Shown here piece after piece: positions 16,359-24,717 of a DNA stretch of 64,000 nt. The translations under genes and the position numbers were made by a program. Origin of the DNA: Rhizobium leguminosarum. GTDB lineage: Bacteria > Pseudomonadota > Alphaproteobacteria > Rhizobiales > Rhizobiaceae. Below the pieces are notes generated by a model. It ran no database searches, was not told the origin of the DNA, and saw only the letters and a program-made list of their open reading frames with translations. Position 1 is the first letter of the stretch, and the number at the start of each line of letters is the position of its first letter. The stretch is from NCBI RefSeq assembly GCF_002953715.1, contig NZ_CP025017.1:124001-188000 (forward strand), in the 5' to 3' direction.

Positions 16359-17060
16359 ATGGACGCAATGGTCGAAACCAACGGGCATTTTATCGACGCC
16401 GATCCGTATCCGTGGCCCTATAACGGCGCCCTGAGGCCTGATAACACTGCCCTCATCATCATCGACATGCAGACGGATTTCTGCGGCAAGGGCGGCTATG
16501 TCGACCACATGGGTTACGACCTGTCGCTGGTGCAGGCGCCGATCGAACCCATCAAACGCGTGCTTGCCGCCATGCGGGCCAAGGGCTACCACATCATCCA
16601 CACCCGCGAGGGCCACCGCCCCGACCTCGCCGATCTGCCGGCCAACAAACGCTGGCGCTCGCAGCGGATCGGCGCCGGCATCGGTGATGCCGGCCCCTGC
16701 GGCCGCATCCTGACGCGTGGCGAACCCGGCTGGGACATCATCCCCGAACTCTACCCGATCGAAGGCGAGACGATCATCGACAAGCCCGGCAAGGGTTCGT
16801 TCTGCGCCACCGACCTCGAACTCATCCTCAACCAGAAGCGCATCGAGAACATTATCCTCACGGGGATCACCACCGATGTCTGCGTTTCGACGACGATGCG
16901 CGAGGCAAACGACCGCGGCTACGAATGCCTGCTTCTGGAGGACTGCTGCGGTGCGACCGACTACGGAAACCACCTCGCCGCGATCAAGATGGTGAAGATG
17001 CAGGGCGGCGTCTTCGGCTCGGTCTCCAATTCCGCGGCTCTAGTCGAGGCGCTGCCCTGA
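16359..17060 (+). CDS. biuH: Biuret hydrolase (biuret amidohydrolase, cysteine hydrolase family)
   Basis: Protein of 233 residues from the second of two tandem ATGs, 8 bp after AGGAG. It has the isochorismatase-fold catalytic triad Asp36 (IIIDMQTDF), Lys142 (IDKPGKGSF) and Cys175 (TTDVCVSTT), with the numbering I recall for the structurally characterised BiuH of R. leguminosarum 3841. The enzyme converts biuret to N-carboxyurea (allophanate) and ammonia in the cytoplasm, the step after cyanuric acid ring opening. The following cyanuric acid hydrolase gene overlaps its stop, which strongly supports the call. An extra N-terminal Met at 16356 is possible. Confidence 0.93.
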   Translation: MDAMVETNGHFIDADPYPWPYNGALRPDNTALIIIDMQTDFCGKGGYVDHMGYDLSLVQAPIEPIKRVLAAMRAKGYHIIHTREGHRPDLADLPANKRWRSQRIGAGIGDAGPCGRILTRGEPGWDIIPELYPIEGETIIDKPGKGSFCATDLELILNQKRIENIILTGITTDVCVSTTMREANDRGYECLLLEDCCGATDYGNHLAAIKMVKMQGGVFGSVSNSAALVEALP

Positions 17061-18115
17061 TGCCGTCATTGCGTGCCCATGTCTTTCGCGTGCCAGCCGA
17101 CGGCCCCGATGACGTTGCCGGCGTCGAGGCGCTCTTTGCCAGCGGCCTTCAGGCGAACAACGTCGTCGCCGTTCTCGGCAAGACGGAAGGCAACGGCTGC
17201 GTTAATGATTTTACCCGCGGTTATGCCACCCGCAGCTTCGAGACATTGTTCAGTAGATATGGCGTCGACGGCGTCTCGATCATCATGTCCGGCGGCACCG
17301 AGGGGGCGCTCTCGCCGCATTGGACGGTTTTTGCGCGTGAAACCGTAGAAACCCCGGGCGAACGGGCGCTGGCCATTGGTGTGTCGCGTACCCCCGCGCT
17401 GCCCCCCGAACATCTCGGGCGCCGGGAACAGATCCTGCTCGTTGCCGAAGGCGTGAAGTCCGCGATGAGGGATGCCGGCATCGATGATCCCGCCGATGTC
17501 CATTTCGTGCAGATCAAGTGTCCGCTGCTCACCTCGCGCCGGATTGCCGAGGCCGAGGCAGCAGGCAGGACGGTCGCAACCCACGACACGCTGAAATCCA
17601 TGGGCCTCTCGCGCGGCGCTTCGGCTCTCGGCGTCGCCGTGGCACTCGGCGAGATAGATGCGACATCGATCGACGATGCCGACATCTGCACACGTTTCGA
17701 TCTCTTTTCCCGCTGCGCCTCAACCTCGTCCGGGGTCGAACTCACCGATCACGAAATCATCGTCCTCGGCATGAGCGCAAAATGGTCCGGTCCGCTGTCG
17801 ATCGACCACGCGGTCATGCGGGATGCGATCGACGCGCATTCCGTCAGGAAAGCCCGCGAACGCCTGCCGGAAAACAGCCGGCTGGCGGCGGTTCTCGCCA
17901 AGGCCGAGCCGGACCCGTCCGGCAGGATCGACGGCAGGCGCCACACGATGCTCGATGACTCGGATATTGCAGGCACCCGCCATGCCCGTGCCTTCGTCGG
18001 CGGCGTTCTCGCCGGCATCTTCGGCATTACCGATCTCTATGTGTCCGGCGGCGCCGAACACCAGGGTCCGCCCGGCGGCGGTCCCGTCGCCATCATCGTC
18101 GAAAAGGAGCAATGA
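17060..18115 (+). CDS. atzD: Cyanuric acid amidohydrolase (AtzD/TrzD family)
   Basis: Protein of 351 residues, within the usual family length, starting at an ATG that overlaps the biuH stop (TGATG). Three repeated structural units are recognisable by their serine motifs: SGGTEG (about residue 77), SRGASALG (about 189) and SGGAEHQGPPGGGP near the C-terminus; KTEGNGCVNDFTRG supplies a dyad lysine. This family, restricted to cyanuric acid and barbiturate hydrolases, opens the s-triazine ring to carboxybiuret, which loses CO2 to give biuret. With biuH directly upstream, the product chain is cyanurate to biuret to allophanate, releasing ammonia as nitrogen source. Confidence 0.93.
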   Translation: MPSLRAHVFRVPADGPDDVAGVEALFASGLQANNVVAVLGKTEGNGCVNDFTRGYATRSFETLFSRYGVDGVSIIMSGGTEGALSPHWTVFARETVETPGERALAIGVSRTPALPPEHLGRREQILLVAEGVKSAMRDAGIDDPADVHFVQIKCPLLTSRRIAEAEAAGRTVATHDTLKSMGLSRGASALGVAVALGEIDATSIDDADICTRFDLFSRCASTSSGVELTDHEIIVLGMSAKWSGPLSIDHAVMRDAIDAHSVRKARERLPENSRLAAVLAKAEPDPSGRIDGRRHTMLDDSDIAGTRHARAFVGGVLAGIFGITDLYVSGGAEHQGPPGGGPVAIIVEKEQ

Positions 18116-18116
18116 A

Positions 18117-19667
18117 GTGAGCACAGTCCGCGACACGCCCCTTCCGCAAGCCGGCAAGGCCGTCGGCATCGAGACGCTCGATATGACCATGCGTTTCGGC
18201 AGCTTCACCGCGCTCGACAACGTCTCGATCGCCGTTCCGGCCGGGTCTTTTCACGCGCTTCTCGGCGAAAACGGCGCCGGCAAGTCGACACTCGTCAAAT
18301 GCATCATGGGCTTCTATCACGCAACGTCAGGCTCGCTGTCGGTCGACGGCCGCGAGGTGGCGGTCGCCTCACCCAAGGATGCCGCGGCCTATGGGCTCGG
18401 CATGGTCTACCAGCATTTCACACTGGTTCCCTCTCTGACCGGTGCGGAAAACCTGGTTATCAGCCGCACCGAAGTGCCTGCGGTGATCAACTGGGCCAGG
18501 GAACGCAAGGATCTGGCGGATTTCATGGAGCGCATGCCGTTCAAGATCCCGCTTGACAGGCCGGTGAGCGAGCTCGCGGCCGGCGAAAAGCAGAAGCTCG
18601 AAATCGTCAAGCAGCTCTATCTCGGCCGTTCCTTCCTCGTCCTCGACGAGCCGACCTCGGTGCTGACGCCCGCCGAAGCCGATGAGATGCTCGGCATCGT
18701 GCGCGGAATGACCGGGCGCGGCGAGCTCACGGTACTGATGATTTCCCACAAGTTCCACGAGGTGACGAAGTTCGCTGATGCCGTCTCGATCCTGCGGCGC
18801 GGCAAGCTGGTCGGCACCGGCAAGGTTGGCGAGCTCTCCACCGCCGAGATGGCGGCGATGATGATCGGCGACGTCAAACTCGCCGAGCTCGACAGCCGTC
18901 TGCCGGTGGCGGAAGCGGCAAGACCCGTGCTGACCGTCAGCCAGGTGAAGGCCCCGGATCGCTCCGGCCTGAAGACGATCGAGATCGACACGCTGACGGT
19001 CCGCTCCGGCGAGATCGTCGGCATTGCCGGCATATCGGGCAACGGCCAGAAGGAGCTGACCGAAATTCTCGCCGGCCAGCGCCCGACGGATAGCGGCCAG
19101 GTCACGGTCAATGGCGAGGCTTACGGCGCCACCCGCGATGAAACCCGCAAGAACAGGGTGCGTTTCATCCCCGAAGAACCGTTGCAGAATGCCTGCGCGC
19201 CGAAAATGACCGTGAGTGAGAACCTTGCGTTTCGCACCTTCGACTTGAAGTCGGACGGCAAGGACGCGATCTGGCTGAACAAGGGCAGCATGAAGAAGCG
19301 TGCCTCGGCGCTGATCTCCGACTTCAAGGTCAAGACGGCCTCTTCCTCCTCGCCGATCGCAGCGCTTTCGGGCGGCAACGTGCAGCGGGCGGTGCTCGCC
19401 CGCGAACTGACCGGCGATGTCGATCTGCTGATCGTCTCGAACCCCTGTTTCGGTCTCGATTTTTCGGCCGTTGCCGAAATCCGCGCCCGCATCATGAAAG
19501 CACGCAATTTGGGTGCCGCCGTACTGCTGCTTTCCGAAGACCTCGACGAATTGCTCGAGATGTCCGACCGCATCATGGTCATTTCGGAAGGCAAGCTGGT
19601 CTACGAGACACCGGCGCGCTCGGCCGATATTGGTGTGATCGGCGCCCACATGGCGGGGCATCATTGA
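18117..19667 (+). CDS. ABC transporter ATP-binding protein, double-domain (BMP type) of the cyanurate/biuret locus
   Basis: Protein of 516 residues from GTG at 18117, with AAGGAG about 8 bp upstream and one base after the atzD stop. Cassette 1 has Walker A GENGAGKST, signature LAAGEKQKLEIVKQL and Walker B FLVLDEPTSVL. Cassette 2 has degenerate GISGNGQKELT, signature LSGGNVQRAVLARELT and LLIVSNPCFGLDF, in which Asn replaces the Walker B Glu and Cys replaces the usual Thr, so cassette 2 is probably inactive for hydrolysis. It serves the permeases at 13265-15318, the only ATPase-less pair in the operon. Its last base pairs overlap the next start. Confidence 0.9.
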   Translation: MSTVRDTPLPQAGKAVGIETLDMTMRFGSFTALDNVSIAVPAGSFHALLGENGAGKSTLVKCIMGFYHATSGSLSVDGREVAVASPKDAAAYGLGMVYQHFTLVPSLTGAENLVISRTEVPAVINWARERKDLADFMERMPFKIPLDRPVSELAAGEKQKLEIVKQLYLGRSFLVLDEPTSVLTPAEADEMLGIVRGMTGRGELTVLMISHKFHEVTKFADAVSILRRGKLVGTGKVGELSTAEMAAMMIGDVKLAELDSRLPVAEAARPVLTVSQVKAPDRSGLKTIEIDTLTVRSGEIVGIAGISGNGQKELTEILAGQRPTDSGQVTVNGEAYGATRDETRKNRVRFIPEEPLQNACAPKMTVSENLAFRTFDLKSDGKDAIWLNKGSMKKRASALISDFKVKTASSSSPIAALSGGNVQRAVLARELTGDVDLLIVSNPCFGLDFSAVAEIRARIMKARNLGAAVLLLSEDLDELLEMSDRIMVISEGKLVYETPARSADIGVIGAHMAGHH

Positions 19668-20335
19668 TGGCGAAGATCAAAGCCGAACCTTTCGCCTTTC
19701 CGGTGAAGCACGATGAGCTCGCCCTCATCGTCATCGACATGCAGCGTGATTTCGCCGAGCCCGGCGGCTTCGGTGCAAGCCTTGGCAATGATGTCAGCCG
19801 CATTACCAGGATCGTGCCCGATGTCAAACGCCTGATCCAGGGCTTCCGCAATGCCGGCCTGCCTGTGATCCATACGATGGAGTGCCACCGGCCGGACCTT
19901 TCCGATCTGCCGCCGGCCAAACGCGACCGTGGCAATCCGTCGCTCAGGATCGGCGACGAAGGCCCGATGGGCCGCATCCTGATCTCCGGCGAACCCGGCA
20001 CGGCAATCCTGCCGGAACTCGCTCCTGTGAAGGGTGAAGTCGTCATCGAAAAACCCGGCAAGGGCGCTTTCTACGCCACCGAACTCGGCGCCGTGCTGCA
20101 AGAGAAGGGCATCAAGCAGCTCGTCTTTGCCGGTGTCACCACCGAAGTCTGCGTGCAGACGACGATGCGCGAAGCAAACGACCGCGGCTATGAATGCCTT
20201 CTCGCCGAGGAGGCGACGGAAAGCTATTTCCCCGAATTCAAAGCCGCAGCCATCGCCATGATCCGCGCCCAGGGCGCGATCGTCGGCTGGACCGCGCATG
20301 TCGACGACATTCTGGAAAGTATCGCCCATGCCTGA
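19667..20335 (+). CDS. Cysteine hydrolase paralogous to biuret hydrolase (candidate triuret hydrolase)
   Basis: Protein of 222 residues from the ATG overlapping the ATPase stop (TGATG). It is clearly a paralogue of BiuH: shared HRPDLSDLP, GPMGRILISGEPG, EKPGKGAFYATEL and TTEVCVQTTMREANDRGYECLL. The triad Asp (VIDMQRDF), Lys (EKPGKG) and Cys (TEVCV) is intact, but the N-terminal lid (LPVKHDEL region) and the C-terminal segment after the Cys differ. Triuret hydrolases (TrtA) are known from this family and produce carboxybiuret, which decays to biuret, so a role one step before BiuH fits the locus. An alternative is another ureide or carbamoyl amidase. Confidence 0.7.
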   Translation: MAKIKAEPFAFPVKHDELALIVIDMQRDFAEPGGFGASLGNDVSRITRIVPDVKRLIQGFRNAGLPVIHTMECHRPDLSDLPPAKRDRGNPSLRIGDEGPMGRILISGEPGTAILPELAPVKGEVVIEKPGKGAFYATELGAVLQEKGIKQLVFAGVTTEVCVQTTMREANDRGYECLLAEEATESYFPEFKAAAIAMIRAQGAIVGWTAHVDDILESIAHA

Positions 20336-20681
20336 AACGACCCGCGAACGCCTGACGTCAGGCGGCTGGAAGGAGCTGGAATTCGGCCCTTTCCGCGATG
20401 CCGTCACCATTCACTGGATCCGCCCCTTCGAGGGCGATCAGCCGGGTGCGGCGCTGCTGAAATATGAGCCTGGCGCCTCCGTTCCCCGTCATCGCCACGA
20501 GGGGCTCGAGACCATCCTGGTGCTCGACGGCGTACAATCCGACGAGACGGGCGATTACATCAGCGGCAGTTATATCGTCAATGCGCCGGGCAGCGAACAC
20601 TCGGTCTGGAGTGATACCGGCTGTGTCGTGCTCATCCAGTGGGACCGGCCCGTGAAAATACTCGAAGATGAAATTGCGTGA
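20328..20681 (+). CDS. Cupin domain protein (ChrR-like)
   Basis: Small protein of 117 residues, from the ATG at 20328 overlapping the previous gene by 8 bp. The cupin barrel motif 1 is RHRHEGLETILVLDG, giving the His-His-Glu metal cluster, and motif 2 is PGSEHSVWSDTGCVVLIQW. It resembles the C-terminal cupin of ChrR-type anti-sigma factors and small acetylacetone dioxygenase-like proteins, but has no sigma-binding domain. Tight overlap with the candidate triuret hydrolase suggests a function in the same pathway, for instance a lyase, isomerase or metal-dependent decarboxylation of a carboxylated ureide. The function is unproven. Confidence 0.75.
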   Translation: MPETTRERLTSGGWKELEFGPFRDAVTIHWIRPFEGDQPGAALLKYEPGASVPRHRHEGLETILVLDGVQSDETGDYISGSYIVNAPGSEHSVWSDTGCVVLIQWDRPVKILEDEIA

Positions 20682-20732
20682 ACCCGACGTCGGCCTTGGA
20701 GGTATGCCCGACGATCTGGAAGGACATGAATT

Positions 20733-21524
20733 TCACAGCAGCATCGAGGCCCCGCGATCGATATAGGTGTCCAGGAATTGTTCGAGGCGGGGGTTTCTCG
20801 GTCGTTTGAAGACGTCCTGCGGCGGGCCGGTGAACAGCACCTTGCCGTGATCGAGAAAGATGATCTGCTGGCCGACCGTCGCGGCAAATCCGATCTCGTG
20901 GGAGACGACGACCATCGTCATGCCCTCGGCGGCGAGATCGCGCATGACATTGAGCACTTCGCCGGTCAGCTCGGGATCGAGTGACGAGGTCGGCTCGTCA
21001 AACAGCATGATCTTCGGGCTCAGAGCAAGGGCGCGGGCGATGGCAACGCGCTGCTGCTGCCCTCCCGAGAGCTGCGACGGATAGTGCCCGGCCCTGCCCT
21101 CCAGGCCGACCTTGACGAGCTGGGCCATGGCCCGCTCTTCCGCATCCTTGCGGCTCATCTTGTGAACCGTCTTCAGCGCCTCGCTGACATTGCCGAGCGC
21201 CGTCATATGCGGCCAGAGATTGAACTGCTGAAAGACCATCCCGATCTGCGATCGAATCTGCCGGTTCACCGCCGCCGGCACCCGCTCACGGACACCCTTG
21301 GCATTTTCCGCAAAGCCAAGCACCTCGCCGTTGACGGCAATCGTACCCTTCGTCGATTCCTCCAGAAACGCCATGCAGCGCAACAGCGTACTCTTGCCGG
21401 ATCCCGAGGGCCCGATGACGCAGGAAACTTGTCCCTGCTCGATTTCGAGGTCGATGCCGTGCAGCACGGTGGAACCGCCGAACGTCTTGACGAGATTTTT
21501 GACTGCGATCGCAGGAACGCTCAT
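20733..21524 (-). CDS. Polar amino acid ABC transporter ATP-binding protein
   Basis: Protein of 263 residues whose ATG overlaps the upstream permease stop as ATGA; a longer in-frame reading is just the permease gene in another frame. Walker A GPSGSGKST, signature LSGGQQQRVAIARAL, Walker B IMLFDEPTSSLDPE and switch His in VVVSHEIGFA are intact. GMVFQQFNLWPHMTALGNV is characteristic of GlnQ/HisP-type cassettes. An insertion after the Q-loop approach (residues about 70-90, ENAKGVRERVPAAV) is common in rhizobial members. It drives the importer of the three upstream genes and ends convergently with the cupin gene. Confidence 0.9.
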   Translation of the reverse strand: MSVPAIAVKNLVKTFGGSTVLHGIDLEIEQGQVSCVIGPSGSGKSTLLRCMAFLEESTKGTIAVNGEVLGFAENAKGVRERVPAAVNRQIRSQIGMVFQQFNLWPHMTALGNVSEALKTVHKMSRKDAEERAMAQLVKVGLEGRAGHYPSQLSGGQQQRVAIARALALSPKIMLFDEPTSSLDPELTGEVLNVMRDLAAEGMTMVVVSHEIGFAATVGQQIIFLDHGKVLFTGPPQDVFKRPRNPRLEQFLDTYIDRGASMLL

Positions 21525-22189
21525 ATGTTGAAAAACCTGAATCTGGTGAGTTTCGTTTCGGCGAGATGGCCGAGCCAGCCGGTGATTTCGACCAGTACCC
21601 AATAAAATAGCGCAAGGACGAAGAGCGCCTCGACGAAAGCATATTGCTGAGAGCCGATGGCGCTGAGTGTCGCCGTCAACTCCGGCACGGTGATGATGGA
21701 CAGAACGGCCGTCTCCTTCATGAGGATGATCGTCATGTTGACCGAAGGCGGCAACACCAGCATGGTCATCTCCGGCAGCAATATGCGCCGGATGATCTGC
21801 CCTTGTGTCAGGCCGACGCACAGGCCGGCCTCGATATGTCCCTTGGGGACGGCGGCAAAGCCCGAGCGGAATATCTCACTGAAATAAGCCGCGCCGTAGA
21901 TGGAAAGGCCGACGATGCCGGCCGGGATCGGATCGAGCGACAATCCGACGAAGGGGCCGCCATAATAGACGAGGAATATCTGAATCAGGAAAGGCGTGCC
22001 GCGCAGCACTGCGATGACAACGCCGAACGCCCTGTCCAGCAGCACGCCTCCAAAACGTCGCGCGACAGCGACAAGGAAACCCAATACTGCAGCGGCAAGA
22101 GTGGTGACGATCCAGATGAGGATGGTGACCCACGCACCGTTGAGGATCTCCGGCAAGTTGCTGAAAATCACATTGGTATCGAAGGTCAT
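21521..22189 (-). CDS. Polar amino acid ABC transporter permease (HisM/GlnP family)
   Basis: Protein of 222 residues from the ATG at 22189, which overlaps the stop of the other permease (ATGA). The fold is the HEQRo-type amino acid permease: AVLRGTPFLIQIFLVYYG near the start, and the ATPase-contact loop EAGLCVGLTQGQIIRRILLPE in the middle. About five membrane helices are visible. It pairs with the next permease to form a heterodimeric channel. Confidence 0.88.
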   Translation of the reverse strand: MTFDTNVIFSNLPEILNGAWVTILIWIVTTLAAAVLGFLVAVARRFGGVLLDRAFGVVIAVLRGTPFLIQIFLVYYGGPFVGLSLDPIPAGIVGLSIYGAAYFSEIFRSGFAAVPKGHIEAGLCVGLTQGQIIRRILLPEMTMLVLPPSVNMTIILMKETAVLSIITVPELTATLSAIGSQQYAFVEALFVLALFYWVLVEITGWLGHLAETKLTRFRFFNI

Positions 22190-22827
22190 CGCGGCACTCC
22201 TGGCAGGGAGCGTTCGATCAGGCCGCCCGCAAGGGCAACGATCCAATTGATGATGAGATAGATCAGGCCCGCGGACGCGAAAATCTCGAGCGGCAGGAAG
22301 GTGCTGCCGGCAAGGTCCTGAGCCATGCGTGTCAGCTCGACGATTCCGACGACGGAGACCAGCGAAGACGCCTTCAGAATAAGGATCGCTTCGTTGACGA
22401 GCGCCGGGAAAGTCAGGCGCAGGGCGATCGGCGCCCTGATACGGCGGAAGATCTGAATGGGAGTCATGCCGACCATTTCGGCAGATTCGACCAGGCCCAC
22501 GGGAACGCTGGCAAAACCACCGCGCAGATTTTCAGCCTGATAGGCTGCAGTACACAAGGACAGGCCAACGACGGCGGCAACGATGCTCGGCACGTTGATG
22601 CCGATCACCGGCAGCAGATTGTAGATCAGCAACAGCTGGACCAGCAGCGGTGCACCACGAAAGAAACTGATGAAAATCTGCGCCGGCAGCACGAAAAGCC
22701 GTTGCCGTGAGAGCAGCATGGCTGAAATGACGATCGCGATCGCAAAGCCGATCAGGATGGAAACCACGCTGATCGTCACCGTGTAGATCGAGGCTTGCAG
22801 AAGCAGTTCGAATAGCTTGATGGACAT
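22186..22827 (-). CDS. Polar amino acid ABC transporter permease (HisQ family)
   Basis: Protein of 213 residues starting at the ATG at 22827 (MSIKLFELLLQ); an in-frame ATG 45 bp upstream lacks a good ribosome site. SFFRGAPLLVQLLLIYNLLP and ESAEMVGMTPIQIFRRIRAP are the family motifs. It forms the other half of the channel. A strong hairpin separates it from the binding-protein gene upstream, as expected where the binding protein is made in excess. Confidence 0.88.
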   Translation of the reverse strand: MSIKLFELLLQASIYTVTISVVSILIGFAIAIVISAMLLSRQRLFVLPAQIFISFFRGAPLLVQLLLIYNLLPVIGINVPSIVAAVVGLSLCTAAYQAENLRGGFASVPVGLVESAEMVGMTPIQIFRRIRAPIALRLTFPALVNEAILILKASSLVSVVGIVELTRMAQDLAGSTFLPLEIFASAGLIYLIINWIVALAGGLIERSLPGVPR

Positions 22828-22880
22828 GGGCGGTGCTTGCCTGGGCGCTGCGGCCGTGAACTCTGATCCCACGGCGGATT

Positions 22881-22904
22881 GCGCCCCGATTGATGGCGGG
22901 GCGC
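22881..22904 (-). terminator. Intercistronic hairpin after the amino acid binding-protein gene
   Basis: GCGCCCC (22881-22887) and GGGGCGC (22898-22904) form a 7-bp GC stem with a 10-base loop between the binding-protein stop and the first permease start. There is no U-tract, so it is more likely an mRNA stabiliser or partial attenuator than a full terminator. Confidence 0.55.
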
Positions 22905-22925
22905 GTTCGTTTCACCGGCGGCTAA

Positions 22926-23753
22926 TCAGAATGCCGGATCCTTGACAGCATCAGGCGTATCGAAAGACGCACCGAACCACTTCTTTTGCAGCTCCGCCAT
23001 ACGCCCGTCTGCCTTGATCTTGAGCATCGCGGCATCGATTGCATCCATCAGGGGCGCATGATCGGCATCCTTGAGGCCGATGAAGCCAAAATAGGACTTC
23101 TTGCCGAATGGCGGCAGAACGACTTCGAACGTGCCTTTTCGCTGGCTGGCGACGAAGGCGATATTCGGCAGCGAGTTGGCAACGCCGGCAATACGGCCGG
23201 CGGCGAGATCGGCGTAGGATTCGGTAAAGGCTGGATATTCGCGCACGTCGACTTTGGTCGGCAGCGTGCCGGAGAATTCCTTCAGCTGGTCGAGCTGGGC
23301 AGTTGCTTTGCCGACGCCGATCGTCTTGCCGGCAATATCTTCCGGCTTGCTGATCGTCGTGTCGCCAGCCTTCTTCAGAATGGCAATCGTCGCTTCGGCG
23401 ATCGGCGGCGTGAAGCGATAGCGCTCCAAGCGCTTCTTGGTGATCGTTGCAGGACCTGCAACGACATCGAACTTGCCGGCCTCGAGCGCGGGGAAGACGC
23501 CATCCCAAGGAAGGGCCACCCACTCGATCTTGACGCCGAGTTCCTTGCCGATCTCGGCAAAGAGGTCGACGTTCAAGCCGGTATGTTCACCGGCATCGAT
23601 ATAGTCGAACGGTGCGAAAGCCGTTTCGGTGCCAACCTTGAGGGTGCCGGCTGCCTTGACGGCGGCCAGCGTGTCGGCTGCATGGGCGGAAACGGCTGCT
23701 CCGAGCAGGAACGCAGCGCCGACCAGACCCTTCAGCAGTGAATTTGCTTTCAT
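22926..23753 (-). CDS. Polar amino acid ABC transporter substrate-binding protein
   Basis: Protein of 275 residues from the second of two close ATGs, 6 bp after GGAGAG. A Sec signal peptide (basic start, LVGAAFLLGAAVSAHA, cleavage near AHA-AD) directs it to the periplasm. GTLKVGTETAFAPFDYID, GLNVDLFAEIGKELGVKIEW and FDVVAGPATITKKR are family 3 solute-binding motifs (HisJ/GlnH type). The Arg that contacts the ligand carboxylate is in TKKRLERYRF. The neighbouring HutC-type regulator hints at histidine or a related degradable amino acid as ligand, but the ligand cannot be read from sequence. Confidence 0.88.
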   Translation of the reverse strand: MKANSLLKGLVGAAFLLGAAVSAHAADTLAAVKAAGTLKVGTETAFAPFDYIDAGEHTGLNVDLFAEIGKELGVKIEWVALPWDGVFPALEAGKFDVVAGPATITKKRLERYRFTPPIAEATIAILKKAGDTTISKPEDIAGKTIGVGKATAQLDQLKEFSGTLPTKVDVREYPAFTESYADLAAGRIAGVANSLPNIAFVASQRKGTFEVVLPPFGKKSYFGFIGLKDADHAPLMDAIDAAMLKIKADGRMAELQKKWFGASFDTPDAVKDPAF

Positions 23754-23843
23754 GATCATCTCTCCAGTTTTGTTCCCCCGGCGGAGGAGTTTTGGTTCCC
23801 GACTTCGATTTCCTCTGCGCGGATTTCTATGCTCCGCTTTTGA

Positions 23844-23879
23844 CTATACAAATAGATATAGGCTGGCCTAGAGTGTCAA
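23844..23879 (-). promoter_or_regulatory. Promoter and candidate HutC-type operator of the amino acid importer
   Basis: On the minus strand a perfect -35 TTGACA (23879-23874) is followed by an AT-rich TATATC/ATCTAT segment at -10 distance. Overlapping it is the inverted repeat CTATACAAATAGATATAG (23844-23861), a TATA-rich dyad like those bound by GntR proteins with UTRA domains. It lies in the 226-bp gap between the importer and the divergent regulator gene, so autoregulation plus importer control is likely. Confidence 0.45.
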
Positions 23880-23979
23880 TGTAAAAGACGAGGAACGCAA
23901 AATTTGTGCCGGGTGGCGTCGATCTCGCTGGCATGACCGTTCCGGAATTTATGTCGTTGACGCCGGATGAGGTGCGGGC

Positions 23980-24687
23980 TTGGTGTCGATTTATCAACGT
24001 ATTTTCACCGATGTCGAGACGAAGATCATCAGCGGCGATTGGCGGCCCGGCGACCGTATTCCCGTCGAACACGAACTCGCGGCGGAATATCGATGCTCGC
24101 GGATGACAGTCAGCAAGGCGCTGTCGGCGCTGGCCGAGCGCGGCATGATCGTCAGACGGCGCAAGACAGGTTCGTTTGTCGCATCGCCCCAGATCGACCG
24201 CACGGTGATGGATATCCAGGATATCAGCACCGAAGCGGAACTGGCCGGGCACGAACACCGCTTCGAAATCCTCGCCCGCAAGATCGAGCGCCTTGGAGAG
24301 GCGGAGGCGCAGCAGCTGTCGGAGCCTGCCGATGCAGAAGTCCTCAGGCTTCAATGCCTGCATATCGTCGATGGCAGACCGAATGCCATCGAGCGGCGGA
24401 TCATCATGCTCGATGCTGTCCCACGGGCGAGAGAGGAGAGCTTTGCTTCAATTCCGCCCGGCAAATGGCTGCTTGACGAGGTTCCCTGGTCCAAGGCCAA
24501 ACATGTCATTCGCGCTGTCTCGGCCGACACCACGACGGCGCGGATCCTACAGACGGAACGCGGCGAGGCCTGCCTTAGCCTCATCCGCCAGACCTGGCAG
24601 AACGGCCGCACGGTGACCTATGTCGAGTTTACCCATCCAGGCGACCGGTTCCAGTTTGCGGGGACGTTTCATCCGGCAGCAAATTGA
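23980..24687 (+). CDS. GntR family regulator, HutC/UTRA type
   Basis: Protein of about 235 residues with a TTG (or next-codon GTG) start preceded by a GAGG. Residues 3-70 are a GntR winged helix (SIYQRIFTDVETKIISGDWRPGDRIP, then CSRMTVSKALSALAERGMI). Residues 90-230 are a UTRA effector domain; PHs of the HutC subgroup show the same EARKIERLGEAEA..L.L and IERRIIMLDAVP pattern. HutC represses histidine-utilisation genes and binds urocanate. No hut genes are in the window, so it may be a paralogue dedicated to the divergent importer. Confidence 0.83.
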   Translation: MVSIYQRIFTDVETKIISGDWRPGDRIPVEHELAAEYRCSRMTVSKALSALAERGMIVRRRKTGSFVASPQIDRTVMDIQDISTEAELAGHEHRFEILARKIERLGEAEAQQLSEPADAEVLRLQCLHIVDGRPNAIERRIIMLDAVPRAREESFASIPPGKWLLDEVPWSKAKHVIRAVSADTTTARILQTERGEACLSLIRQTWQNGRTVTYVEFTHPGDRFQFAGTFHPAAN

Positions 24688-24717
24688 GTTCGACGCAAAT
24701 CACGAGAGGTTCTGCAA

